A stretch of DNA of 64,000 nt. Source: Hippophae tibetana (taxonomy: Eukaryota; Streptophyta; Magnoliopsida; Rosales; Elaeagnaceae). Shown here piece by piece: positions 11,961 to 22,175 of this stretch. The notes beneath the pieces were generated by a model. That model worked only from the letters and a program-made list of their open reading frames with translations, did not search any database and was not told the DNA's origin. Where the stretch lies: positions 34,264,501-34,328,500 of the forward strand of contig CM072804.1 in the NCBI GenBank assembly GCA_037013495.1. The letters run 5' to 3'. Made by a program: the position numbers and the translations under genes. Positions within the stretch are counted from its first letter, which is position 1. Every line of letters begins with the position of its first letter.

Positions 11961-12215
11961 CACGTGTCAGCGTCTGATTCGCTGAAATGAATTAACGCGG
12001 ACACGTGGCATCTTCTCATTGGACGCTGGAAACGGCGCCGGCGACAAAAAGGAACGGACGAAAACGGCCATATACGGGCACGATCCTGCACTTTCGCACT
12101 CATCGTAACATGCCATGTGTCGTTACATGATTGGCTGAAAAATAGAGTGGGACACGTGGCAGTTGCTGATTTGAGGAAGGGATTCAAAAGGAACACGTGG
12201 CAGATTCTGATTGGA
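11961..12215 (-). promoter_or_regulatory. G-box plus CCAAT-box array in LTR B U3
   Basis: CACGTG occurs at 11961, 12002, 12153 and 12194 and the variant CATGTG at 12114. Most are followed about 15 bp later by ATTGG, or a near form, on the plus strand. Read on the LTR sense strand, each unit is CCAAT followed by the G-box. Spacing is near 40 bp (41, 112, 39, 41). The array lies upstream of the TATA box at 11772-11779. Confidence 0.6.
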
Positions 12216-14040
12216 GGAAAATCCGGGCGCACGCTGAGTTCAGCGCACGGGATCAGAGGCGCGCGTACGTGGGGGACAGCGGCTGACGCGTCAGAGAAGT
12301 GGGTCCCACCTGCACGCCGGCCTGCGCGGTAGGTGGGCCCCACTCGGGCGCCGAGCCGCGTAAACAATTCTGCACCCACGCGTTCTGGTCGGGCGTGAAT
12401 GGCACGCGTGGATCTCAACCGTTTCTTCTTTGATCGGACGGCCACATGTCACGCGTGCATTTTGGCGCGTGGTCTTCTCACCTGCGCAGAAATTTAAACT
12501 TTAATTAATTGGATTTTGGCCCACAAATCTATTTCAAATTACATTTTCAACTTTCTTTAATTACAGTTTAGCCCTTTTCTAATTTAAATTAAATTTTTAA
12601 ACTTTTAATAATTAAAATTAAGCCCGAATTTAATTTTAATTTTATTTTTGACTTTTATAAATTGCAATTAAATACTATTTTATTTGAAGTTATATTTTTG
12701 GACTCAAATTTGCAATTAATTAAGTTTTTCGATACAAATTATTTAATTTTATTAAAATATATAAAAAACAGTAAATATTAATTTATTAAACTAAAATGAA
12801 CTAAAAACATTGAAAACATAGCAATTATAATTAATAAAATAGGTGAAAATAATTATATAAAATATAGTTATCACTCTCGCAAGTGCACGAATCATTTCGT
12901 AGAAAATGATAAGTATACTCCCAAGGTCGATCTAAGGAAGGAATGTATGGGGTTTTTAATTTATTATTCAAACTTTTAAAAACGAAATTAAATCCTAAAC
13001 ATCCTGTCACGATAGTTTGGTTTTTGTGTTTCTAATCTAATAACATAAAAATATACATAGATATAGATTCAATAAATATTTATCTAATAACATAAAAATA
13101 AACATAGATACAGATTCAATAAATATTTATGCAAATTTTATCATTTATAATAGTGGAGTATTTATGGATATAATAACTAAATTAATTATGCTTGCTCATA
13201 TTATCTAGGTTATTAAAGATATAAATTGATATTTTATTGATTCTCTCTTTTTTATATGAATACCACCTTTGGTGGGGTTAGATATTCTTTGTTAACTAAA
13301 CAAATCAATTAACACCTATGGGTGGGGTTGATAACTAATTTGGTTAATTAAATTAATTCCTTTTTCTAAGAGATTGAAAATGAACCATTTAAATGCCACC
13401 TTTGGTGGGGTTAGACAGTTTAAACTTTATTCAAGGTGTTCAAATTAAACATAAGAATTTAATTATTCGAGTACTAACTTTCAAGTTTTAAAACCACTAC
13501 TGAAAACATGTTGTCAATACATTTTCACATAATAATTCTTATAAAAACTTTTGAAATAGAGTTTTACTCTAACTACCGGGCGATTGTACCAACAAATAAA
13601 AGAGCACTACTCTAAATTAGACCGGATAACTAAACCTCAAAATCTAATTTTCAGATTTAAGTTTGTAATGAAAATAATATATTTCTCTCTAACATTCTTA
13701 AAATAAAATCTTAAATAAAAATTAAATCAATTCCTTTTAGAAATTTTCACCTATTTAATATTTCGCAAGCATAACAACGTTATTATTATATCATGTTTAC
13801 AAATAGCCAGTAGAGTTTAATTTAATCATAGACAAATTAAATATAACATGTAAGAATAAAGCATAAAAAATAACTGTAAAGAAAATAAAATCCTTATAGA
13901 ACTTCGATGCTATTCCCGTTGCTGGAAAACCTCCAAGCGGAATTTGCACTCCCATTTATTGAATCAAAAAGCTAATAAATTACAAAAACATTACAAGTTC
14001 CTCTCAAAAAGAGAAGAACTCTAAAACTAAGAGAATTTAA

Positions 14041-14130
14041 CTAAAAACTAAGAAAGAAACTAAGAAAAGCTTAAAAACTAAGAAAGAAACTAAGAAAAGC
14101 TTAAAAACTAAGAAAGAAACTAAGAAAAGC
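14041..14130. repeat. Three 30-bp tandem repeats in solo LTR A
   Basis: Unit TTAAAAACTAAG.AAGAAACTAAGAAAAGC starts at 14041, 14071 and 14101, nearly identical. The matching part of the plus-strand LTR (about 20815-20905) has irregular TTAGTTTCT repeats, so the regular array expanded in this copy. Confidence 0.85.
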
Positions 14131-14217
14131 TTAAAACTAAGAAATGAGAGAAAGAAAGAGAAGAGAAGAATGGTTTTGAGGTGTTGAAGGTGTGTTTAGA
14201 AGTGAAGAGAATGGGGG

Positions 14218-14303
14218 TATTTATAGGTGAGGATGGAGAGAAAAAGTAGAGAAAAAAAATGTAAAAACGCAGATTAGTGATTGCTGACGTCATCATGACG
14301 TGG
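14218..14303 (-). promoter_or_regulatory. Solo LTR A promoter: TATA and TGACG motifs
   Basis: TATA box TATAAATA on the minus strand at 14218-14225. Upstream of it, TGACGTCA at 14285-14292 and a plus-strand TGACGTGG at 14296-14303, 11 bp apart, as in the other family A LTRs. Confidence 0.6.
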
Positions 14304-14382
14304 GGCGACTGCACGTGAAAAATGGGGCGAAACGGGCGTCGGCGCGCGCGGAAGGCTGTCGTTGCGCGCAGGGGCACGCGCG

Positions 14383-14465
14383 TGAACAGTAGCCGCGCGC
14401 GCAGCTTTGCGCGGATGAACAGTAGCCGCACGCGCAGCTTTGCGCGGATGAACAGTAGTAGCGCG
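14383..14465. repeat. 33-bp GC-rich tandem repeat in solo LTR A
   Basis: TGAACAGTAG recurs at 14383, 14416 and 14449 with GCGCGCAGCTTTGCGCGGA between. It lies inside a strongly GC-rich island (about 14290-14520) of an otherwise AT-rich LTR. Confidence 0.8.
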
Positions 14466-14814
14466 CGCGGCTGGGCACTGGCTCGCGTGGGTCTGGGTGG
14501 CACGGCGGCGCGTTTTTCTTCTTTTTGAAATTTTTGACCTTTTTGACCCATTTTGTCCAATTTTTGCATATTTGTTGACCTTTCTCCATTTATTTATTAA
14601 TATATTTGCGATGTATTGCTTCAAGTATTCCTCTTTGAGTCTTTAAGTTACGTTTTAAAGCCAAAATACCTGAAAAACAATAAAAATACCCATGATTCCG
14701 AAAAGACAAATTTATATAAATATATGATAAAACATATAAATATATATATTTTTAATCAATTAATGTGCATAAAATCATGGTTATTTTAGTGCTTTTTGAG
14801 GACTCATCATTAGG

Positions 14815-15222
14815 TCAAGGAGAAGGAGCATGCCTAGGAGCTATCTGAGGAAATCCATTTAGTACGTAGGTAGTTACAGGAGGATACTATAGAGTTAGGC
14901 CTTACCAGGATCTAGTATGTGACAGAGTATCATGATTCTAACAAATATGTCAAAGATACTTTGGATACTTTGGCTTATGGTTTTTAGATTGTAAAAAGGT
15001 TATTTGAAAAGGTATACCCAGATATTATTCTCAATAAGACTATTTTCCTATCTTCAAAGAGACGTGCTTCTAGGTATGATGTAGTCATCTTCAAGTGGAA
15101 GGAGGATAGTTCTTGCACTTCTAACAATTGTAGAAATTTTGATGAATTTGATGATTTTATAAAGATAGAAGATGCAGTTGTGGATGGTGTTGCATCACAC
15201 AATGCTACCAAGTGCAAACATT
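14815..15222 (+). pseudogene. Tat-type extra ORF remnant, downstream half
   Basis: Continuation of the coding remnant interrupted by the solo LTR; the target duplication TTAGG joins the two sides. The frame holds TLDTLAYGF, a stop, IVKRLFEKVYPDI, then an acidic tail ending near 15222. The pattern 'GF......V...YPD' is typical for the C-terminal part of this extra-ORF protein family. Stops show it is dead. Together with the minus-strand protease at 16570-17060 it suggests an old minus-strand Tat element whose reverse transcriptase and integrase are gone. Confidence 0.45.
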
Positions 15223-16569
15223 AGTTTTATTTAGCCCTTTACTTTTTACAATCTTAGGATAGTATAGATATCATGTATTTCCTCACTAAAGTATATGTAC
15301 TTAGTGGATTTACCTTTACTCTTAGGCTTATCTTTTGCATAGAATTTATTGGACATGACTATATCTTTTTATATAGCATTGGATATTATGTTACCTTTTT
15401 TCATTTTGTCTCTTCTTACAATTTCTTTTGTACTTATACTTTAAATCTTTATTTCTGGACCCGAAAATTTCCTATATATTTAGGAGGTCATAGACCTTTG
15501 AGTTGACATGCTAGTGTGAGAGGATGTATTGGAAAAATATGAAATGTAAATCCAATATCCAAGGTGTGCATGGGTGGGGAATGATTTATTGATCACACTC
15601 AACCTAATCTATTAGTATGAATGAGCATGGAACCTCCCATGGTCGGCCACACCCTGGGTGGTAATTTCTTAGCCAATGACGAAACCTCTAGTCATCCATT
15701 ATATGGTTGGTCATACCCTTAGTTGGCTATAATCCTAGTCAATCCTAATCCTGGCTGATCTCATTCTTTGCCAATCCATATCCTAGATAGCCAATCTCCT
15801 AGTTAGTCGATTGCTCTTAGTTGGTTGTACCTCTTAGTCCTGGCCTATTTGGTTGGATGTTGGTTTGATATTTATAGCACACATTGGATTATTGGAAGAC
15901 TGATGGCTTTGAAGTTGGGGTGCCATTTGACTTATACCCATGGCCTTACTTTATTTTTTCTAGCCTTGTTGTGATTGTTTGAAATTTTTCTAAGTTAGGA
16001 GTGACTTTGTTGATAAAAGTGTTGCTTGGTTAAGCTCTTCAATCTATTATCCCTCTACTTGGAATACTTCAACTTTGTTTAAATGGTCTAAACATTCAAG
16101 TACTCCAAGCATGAGATAGTTCTCAACTTAGGAAATTTTTAGTTATCACTTTGTTGGAAATTTTTAGTCATACCTAGCTTCTATAGTTTGAATAGTTGTA
16201 TAGGCCTTAAGGCGCAATACTCATCTATATGGTGCTTCTTATTCACTGCTCATGATATAGGTACAAGCCTTTGTTGGGTACAGGGCACTGCCCTAGAATA
16301 TTTTAATCCTAGACAACTTAGTCCCTCTCTTCATCTGATTGTGGATTTTCTACCCTATCAAATTTTCTGAGTATAAGCTTTTGATTTATAGAAAGATATA
16401 TGTATCCTAAGTTCTCCCTTTATTGATAATAATAAATTTAAATTACAAAGTAATTAAAATTATCCTGGGAACATAAATTGAAATATAACTATCTAAGGTT
16501 ATTTATTTTACTAAGTTTTACAATTGGAAATTGAAAAAAAAATTAAGTAAAAACAAATTTTTTTAGGTG
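15223..16569. other. Decayed repeat DNA, no gene
   Basis: Part 15600-15850 is built from short CCTAGTCAATCC / TTGGTTGG-type imperfect repeats. I see no gene or clear domain; it lies where the reverse transcriptase and integrase of the old minus-strand Tat element would be expected. Confidence 0.4.
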
Positions 16570-17060
16570 AGAACTTTCTAATTCTGGCATGGCAACATCT
16601 TTATTTCTAGCCCATATGGATTATTGTGGTATAACATTGTATGGCTACTTTTTCTTCTCCCAATACCACTCTTGTTATTGTATTTTTTGGAAACTTCAAG
16701 GCAAGGTGGTAGGTTGAGGCTATAGTCTTGGCCCCGTAAAAGAAGAGCATGCTCAAGATACAATTATAAAAGGATAGATAGTCCACAACAAGGAAATCCA
16801 TCATAATATTTCTTGTGTTAGTGCCCTACCTAATTGTGATTGGGAGGATCACACTGCCTTCTAGGATGAGAGAAAGACTAGAGAATCCTACCAGGGAAGT
16901 AGTTACTGGCTTGAAATGATAGGAAAGCTTTATTTACTTTCATGCCTAAGAGAATAAGACATCAATTGAGTTGTATGTATCTATAAGAATTCGATGTAAA
17001 GTGATGTTGGCCACTTAAAGGGTGACTACTAGAGCATCCATATAAGGGTGGATCAACCTA
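16570..17060 (-). pseudogene. Tat-type retropepsin (gag-pro) remnant
   Basis: Minus-strand translation gives HPYMDALVVTL, a stop, VANITLHRILIDTYNS and IDVLF. This is the 'DALV..V.VAN..V.RILVDTGSS.DVLF' active-site region of Tat-type aspartic proteases, with the catalytic DTG changed to DTY. After further stops and shifts it continues with FLVVDYLSFYNCILS, then ASTYHLALKFP and a VA.QCY tail, matching the 'VVD.PSAYNAILGRP..STYHLK.KFPT..G..' C-terminal half. It matures the polyprotein in live elements. The changed active site, stops and frameshifts make it dead. Its strand agrees with an old minus-strand Tat element whose antisense extra ORF lies at 9685-15222. Confidence 0.65.
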
Positions 17061-18752
17061 AGGCTTTTCTTTCAAAAAATATTATATTTGAGCCTATAAG
17101 TTTAAGACCTTTCCCTAGGTTGCATGAAAGAGCAACCTCTAAAATTTTTGGGCTAGAAATGGTCTTGTAAACAAGTGCTTTACAGGCATTGTTTTAATAT
17201 AACCATTAAAATGTTTGAATAAATAATGTACACAAACATATTAACATAAATAAAATCTTATTATCACAATTAGTCAAACATATTAAAAATAATAAATTAT
17301 TAGTAAATTATTTTTAATAAATTCATGAAATGCAATATTGTTCACTAAAAAGAAATAAAATTACATATACGATTTATACCCAAAAGATAGATAAACGAAT
17401 GTGTCTTGCTCCATAGAAAAGGTATTAATCTTTACAGTATTTCCTAGATTAAAGCAATGACTTCATATCACTTGATCCAAAAAATCGCCCTTTTACTGCC
17501 TCTTATTTGTGATAACCTAATCTAAATTGTGTATAAACTAAACTTAGAACTAAAGAAAATAAAAAAGTTCAGCACTCAAAAACTGAGAGAAAAACTTGAA
17601 AAATAAACCATGGCTACAAAGAATTATGTGTTTATGATATCTAGTGTATCTAAAAACAAGAAAATGAGGCTATATTTATAGTTGAAATGGCGGTGAAAAA
17701 CTTGGATAAAAATTATTTGCCCTCTACGACCCAATATTTCCTCTGTTGTGACCCATATCTCATTTTGTACACGTTATATCAATCTCAAGAAGATTTCACC
17801 ACAAACCAATGTTTCTCCCACCGTGGCCCGTGTCTCATTATTTGAATTTTATTTTGAATAGAATAAAGTGTATCGTGATCAAATGTAACCCATGTTTCAT
17901 CCCGCATTATCTGTTTCCACTATTGTTTCATCCCTTACAAACTGGTTGGATTACATATAAGTTTTACATGTTTTATTCTTTTATTATTCTAAGTTGAAAA
18001 TGAGTGCTTCAGATAAATTCTTCAAGGGTTTTTCTTTTGAATCAATTTGAAACAAAATATTTTTGTAAATCAACAAAACATACCTGTAACTCCAAATACA
18101 TAGATTTTCTTAAATAATGATAAAATCATAAAAATTTAAATCTATTTATAATATTTAAGTCAATGGCATCATCAAAATTATCGCAACAATGTTTTTATTT
18201 TACATATCTCAATATTGAAACATCATATCCATATTATTTTTGCTAAATTGTTGTAAATGTTAACAAATTGTTGCTTAAATATTGTTATCATTAGAATGCC
18301 GTTTAAATTTTTTTTGCTTAAATATCTATATATTGTGGATATTATTATCTCTACAATATCATTAAAATGTCAATAGAAATCAACAAAATATCGAAAATAT
18401 CAATTGTCCATATGGTATTACTATTGTGTTTTAGTAGATAATATTACTTTATATCCAATCATTTAACCTCTAAAATAGAGTTTTTAGTGATAGTGAGTTT
18501 GATGTTTAGTAAATGTTTTTTGGTTTTAGTGAGTTTTATATTTAGTAATTGTTGTAGTCTTTGCATATATGTTTTATTTTCTACTATTTTATATTAATGT
18601 TAAATTATGTAAATTTCATTGAAACGTAAAACTCATTATGTCTTCACTAACTACAAGTATTTTTAAAAACAAATAATCAATGAAATTTCTTTTCATACTC
18701 TCGATATTTATCTATTTATAATAGTGAATACAATTAAATAATCTACTTAATT
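17061..18752. other. AT-rich DNA with LTR-like part
   Basis: No gene. On the minus strand AACTATAAATATAGCC near 17671-17686 is TATA-like and the sequence around it (17400-18000) has the feel of a copia LTR, but I find no second copy or target duplication. Confidence 0.35.
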
Positions 18753-18757
18753 ATTTC

Positions 18758-19214
18758 TGTTTAGAGATAATTTATGTGTTCAAGATTTTAAATATTTGTA
18801 GTGAGAAGTAGAAATTTAGATAACTGAATTGGATTTTTTATTCTCCTCATTTAAGGGGTATATATATGCATAACATCAAACATACGTGACAGGGCATGTA
18901 TTATACGACATGGATACACTGATACAGATATAAGAAGGTCATTATATGCATATCGCTCTAGATTCCTAGATAAATTTCTCAGGCTACCTATGGAGAGGGA
19001 GGACTGATCACATCGGGATCTCATGATTTCACAAGGTCTTGACATCTAAGACCTTGTAATTGTATGACGAGGTACTCTGGTCAACTAAATTGTACGCATT
19101 ACCAACCTCATTGGTCACGGGCCATTGTTAAGCCAATCTTATAACCTCGTTACCCCCTAGTGGGGTACCTACACTTATTAGGTCATATGTTCATTACATA
19201 TTAAATACCAAAAA
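18758..19214 (-). repeat. 3' LTR of family C element
   Basis: Starts TGTTTAGAGATAATTTATG on the plus strand and ends TAAATACCAAAAA, where the right copy has TACTAAACA; the terminal CA is mutated to AA. 457 bp, the same as the right LTR. TSD ATTTC on its outer side. Confidence 0.87.
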
Positions 19215-19423
19215 TTAACTCCCATATTATCTTGATTTTGAGAAGTCAAAGGAATAATATATGTTTGTCTATTCTACTTTAAATAACATATTAATCGATT
19301 AAATGTAAGTATATAATGGCCATTCAAACGATACAACTTCTGGTCACGAAGTCGTTTAATTACACATTATTCTTCTAATTAATTTTATTCTTGTTGAGAC
19401 CTTTCGGCTTCTCGCTTTTTCTT

Positions 19424-19430
19424 TATAAAT
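19424..19430 (+). promoter_or_regulatory. TATA box of possible antisense promoter in element C
   Basis: CTTTATAAATAGTGGAGAAA lies about 255 bp upstream of the ATG of the antisense extra ORF and points the same way. It lies in the 3' internal region rather than in the LTR. Antisense promoters of this kind have been described for Tat-type elements; here it is inferred from position only. Confidence 0.45.
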
Positions 19431-19682
19431 AGTGGAGAAATTTACTCTTACACTATCTGTTTGAACTTAGTACATTTATCTCCAAATAATTTCAGCCCGC
19501 TAGTTACTCATACATCATTTCTTTTCTGATATGATCGTTTTTGAAAATTACTTAGTAGTTATTTTAGCTCGTTCATATAACAAAGTTTAGGGGGAATTAG
19601 TTCGTTGTTGTTTTGGTAATTCTCAATTTGAAGAACCTTCTCATTATTTAGGTAATTCTTTTTTATCTTTTATCTCTTTTTT

Positions 19683-20155
19683 ATGTCTTATAAGGGAAAA
19701 GAAATGGATAGGTCTTCAAAAAGAGATTCATCCAAAAATGTATCTTCTAGGTTAGGTTGTGTGCCATCTAGGTCGTTACAAACCAAATGGCATGAGATGA
19801 TAGGGAGTAGCAAAAATAGGCCTATCTCGAGGACCGTTAGGGAAGGCATTCTCACTCTTCCTACCTCCTCGGGGCCCAAGGTGCCATCTACCTCGTCTTC
19901 ACGAAGTCCAGTTATCAAGATTCCTATGTCGGTATCTGCAAAAATACCTCGTTCTAAAAAGAAAAGGGAGAATAGGGGCGAGCCAACTCATAGGACTAAA
20001 GACAAACATCAAATAGAACAGATGCCCAGTGTCCTAATAGTAAAAGATTTATAGGAGAAAAGGTAAACGTACGATCTCCCCAATCATGTTGATATAATGC
20101 CAGTACCTTCAAACTTATGTGATACTGATGATCCTCTACCGGGGTGGTGGGTAAT
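19683..20155 (+). pseudogene. Antisense extra ORF of element C, N-terminal part
   Basis: Plus-strand frame from the ATG at 19683, opposite to gag-pol of the same element. The first 123 residues are basic and Ser/Lys-rich (MSYKGKEMDRSSKRDSSKN, later SAKIPRSKKKRENRGEP). A TAG at 20052-20054 and a TAA at 20064-20066 follow. The same frame then reads on sensibly (YDLPNHVDIMPVPSNLCD to PLPGWWVI) up to the family A LTR at 20156, so the gene was longer and is now cut by that insertion. Both stops are one transition from a glutamine codon. Its place between pol and the 3' LTR fits the antisense ORFs of Tat-type elements. No function is known to me. Confidence 0.5.
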
Positions 20156-20628
20156 TGATGAGTGCTCAAAAAGCACTAAAATAACCATGATTTTATGTAC
20201 ATTAATTGATTAAAAATATATATATTTATATGTTTTATCATATATTTATATAAATTTGTCTTTTTCGGAATCACGGGTATTTTTATTGTTTTTCAGGAAT
20301 TTTGGCTTAAAAACGCAATTTAAAGACTCAAAGAGGAATACTTGAAGCAATACATCACAAATATATCAATAAATAAGTGAGAAAAGGTCAACAAACATGG
20401 AAAAATCGGACGAAATGGGTCGAAAAGGTCAAAAATGTCAAAAAGACGGAAATCGCGCGCCGCAGCCCAGCCGTGCGCGCAGCCCAGCGCCCAGCCGCGC
20501 GCGCCCCAGCGCACGGGCACTGTTCACGCGCACCACGCTGCGCGCAGCGACAGCCCCAGCGCGCCCAGCAGCCCCCCTCCGCGCGCCCAACGCGTTTTCG
20601 CCCCATTTTTCACGTGCAGCCGCCCCTG

Positions 20629-20659
20629 TGACGTCATGCTGACGTCATTGATGACATCA
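20629..20659 (+). promoter_or_regulatory. TGACGTCA pair in LTR A U3
   Basis: TGACGTCA at 20629-20636 and 20640-20647, 11 bp apart, and TGACATCA at 20652-20659. They lie about 80-110 bp upstream of the TATA box. The arrangement resembles plant as-1/ocs-type bZIP sites with two TGACG cores one helical turn apart. It is kept in the other two LTR copies with changes. Confidence 0.55.
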
Positions 20660-20737
20660 GCAATTCCAATACACGTTTTTACATTTTTTAATATTTTTTT
20701 AACATTTTTTTACTCATTTTTTCTCTCCATCCTCACC

Positions 20738-20745
20738 TATAAATA
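20738..20745 (+). promoter_or_regulatory. TATA box of LTR A
   Basis: TATAAATA within CACCTATAAATACCCCC; conserved in the copies at 14218 and 35876. Transcription of the element should start about 30 bp downstream. Confidence 0.7.
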
Positions 20746-21517
20746 CCCCCCCTTCCCTTCACTTCAAAACACACCTTAAAAACTCACTTCTCTCTTCTTT
20801 CTTTCTCTCATTTCTTAGTTTTTAGTTTCTCTTAGTTTCTTTCTTAGTTTCTAAGCTTTTCTTAGTTTTTCTCTTAGTTTTTAGTTCAATTCTCTTAGGT
20901 TTAGAGTTCTTCTCTTTTTGAGAGGAACTTGTAATGTTTTTGTAATAATTTAGATTTTTGATTCAATATATGGAAGTGCAAATTCCGCTCGGAGGTTTTC
21001 TAGCTACGGGATTAGCGTCAAAGTTTTGTAAGGATTTTATTTTCTTTACAGTTATTTTTATGCTTTATTCTTACATGTTATATTCAACTTGTCTGTGGTT
21101 AAATTTAACTATGCTGGCTGTTTAGTAAATATGATGTAATAATGACATTGTTATGCTTGCGAAATATTAAATAGGTAAAAATCTCTAAAATGAATTGATT
21201 TTGTTTTTATTCAAGATTTTATATTAAGAATGTTAGAGAGAAATATATTATTTTTCATTACAAACTTAAACCTGAAAATTAGATTTTAAGGTTTAGTTAT
21301 CCGGTCTAATTTAGAGTAGTGCTCTTTTATTTGTTGGTACAATCGCCCGGTAGTTAGAGTGAAACTCTATTTCGAAAGTTTTTATAAGAATTATTATGTG
21401 AAAATATATTGACAACATGTTTTCAATAGTGGTTTTAAAACTTGAAAGTTAGTACTCGGATAATTAAATTCTTATGTTTAATTTGGACACCTTGAATAAT
21501 GTTTAAATTGTCTAACC

Positions 21518-21663
21518 CCACCAAAGGTGGCATTTAAATGGTTCATTTTCAATCTCTTAGAAAAAGGAATTAATTTAATTAAGCATATTAGTTATCAACC
21601 CCACCCATAGGTGTTAATTGATTTGTTTAGTTAATAAAGAATATCTAACCCCACCAAAGGTGG
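21518..21663 (+). repeat. Three CCACC..GGTGG hairpin motifs in LTR A
   Basis: CCACCAAAGGTGG at 21518-21530, CACCCATAGGTG at 21602-21613 and CCACCAAAGGTGG at 21651-21663, each preceded by AACCC. All three are retained in both other family A LTRs, apart from one arm base changed in the 34604 copy. Confidence 0.7.
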
Positions 21664-22157
21664 TATTTATATAAAAAAGAGAGAATCAATAAAATATCAA
21701 TTTATATCTTTAATAACCTAGTTAATATTAGCAAGCATAATTAATTTAGTTATTACATCCATAAATACTCCGCTAATATAAATGATAAAAATTTGCATGA
21801 ATATTTATTGAATCTGTATATATGTTTATTTTTAGATAATTATTTATTGAATTTGTATCTATGTTTATTTTTATGTTATTAGATTATATTTAATTAATCT
21901 GTATATATGTTTATTTTATGTTATTAGATTAGGAACACAAAAACCAAACTATCGTGACAGGATGTTTAGGATTTAATTTCGTTTTTAAAAGTTTGAATAA
22001 TAAATTAAAAACCACATACATTCCTTCCTTAGATCGACCTTGGGAGTATACTTATCATTTTCTTCGAAATGATTCGTGCACTTGCGAGAGTTTTATAAAT
22101 ATTAAAACCAAAGTATTTGCGGGAATCGGCGATGCCGGTTTTCGTTCATCAAGTTTT

Positions 22158-22175
22158 TGGAGCCGTTGCCGGGGA
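22158..22175 (+). other. Primer binding site, tRNA-Asp type
   Basis: TGGAGCCGTTGCCGGGGA, six bases after the LTR. It is complementary to the 3' end of plant tRNA-Asp(GTC), CCCCGGCAACGGCGCCA, with one mismatch (A for C at position 4). This is the usual primer of Athila-type elements. Confidence 0.82.

Larger units (their letters stand above)
10892..12873 (-). mobile_element. Family B solo LTR nested in LTR A
   Basis: Begins TGTTGTGTG and ends GTTATCA on the plus strand, so TG..CA on both strands. It is flanked by CTCTC at 10887-10891 and 12874-12878. Comparison with the uninterrupted LTR A at 34604 confirms the empty site AAACTCTCGCAAG. Orientation is minus: a TATA box lies at 11772-11779 on that strand, upstream of a segment CCGTGGGAACGATACTT typical for the 3' part of gypsy LTRs. 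Length is 1982 bp. I see no internal region, and no second copy in the window. Confidence 0.87.
10826..14809 (-). mobile_element. Family A solo LTR (Athila-type), split by LTR B
   Basis: The ends are TGATGAGCGAAAACC and GAGGACTCATCA. It is flanked by the 5-bp target duplication TTAGG at 10821-10825 and 14810-14814. The sequence is collinear with the LTRs at 20156-22151 (opposite strand) and 34604-36436 (same strand). After removing the nested LTR B and its duplicated CTCTC the length is 1997 bp, against 1996 bp for the plus-strand 5' LTR. No internal region is present, so this is the product of LTR-LTR recombination. Confidence 0.9.
20156..22151 (+). repeat. 5' LTR of family A, plus copy
   Basis: TGATGAGTGCTCAAAAAGC to TTTTCGTTCATCA, 1996 bp. 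It matches the reverse complement of the LTRs at 10826-14809 and 34604-36436 across its length. It holds a GC-rich island (about 20440-20640), TGACG motifs, a TATA box, pyrimidine-rich TTAGTTTCT repeats (about 20815-20905) and three CCACC..GGTGG hairpins. Confidence 0.92.

Noticed and set aside
11951..12445. 164-codon minus-strand frame in LTR B
   Set aside because: It lies in the GC-rich U3 zone, where stops are rare by composition; the product is Arg/Ala-rich without domain, and it overlaps the G-box array.
14120..14624. Several overlapping frames of 98-149 codons in the solo LTR A
   Set aside because: All are by-products of the GC-rich island and the 33-bp tandem repeat, open in several frames at once, with no conserved protein among LTR copies.
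20377..20779. Overlapping Ala/Arg/Pro-rich frames in the plus-copy LTR
   Set aside because: Same GC-rich island effect; no frame is kept in all three LTRs.
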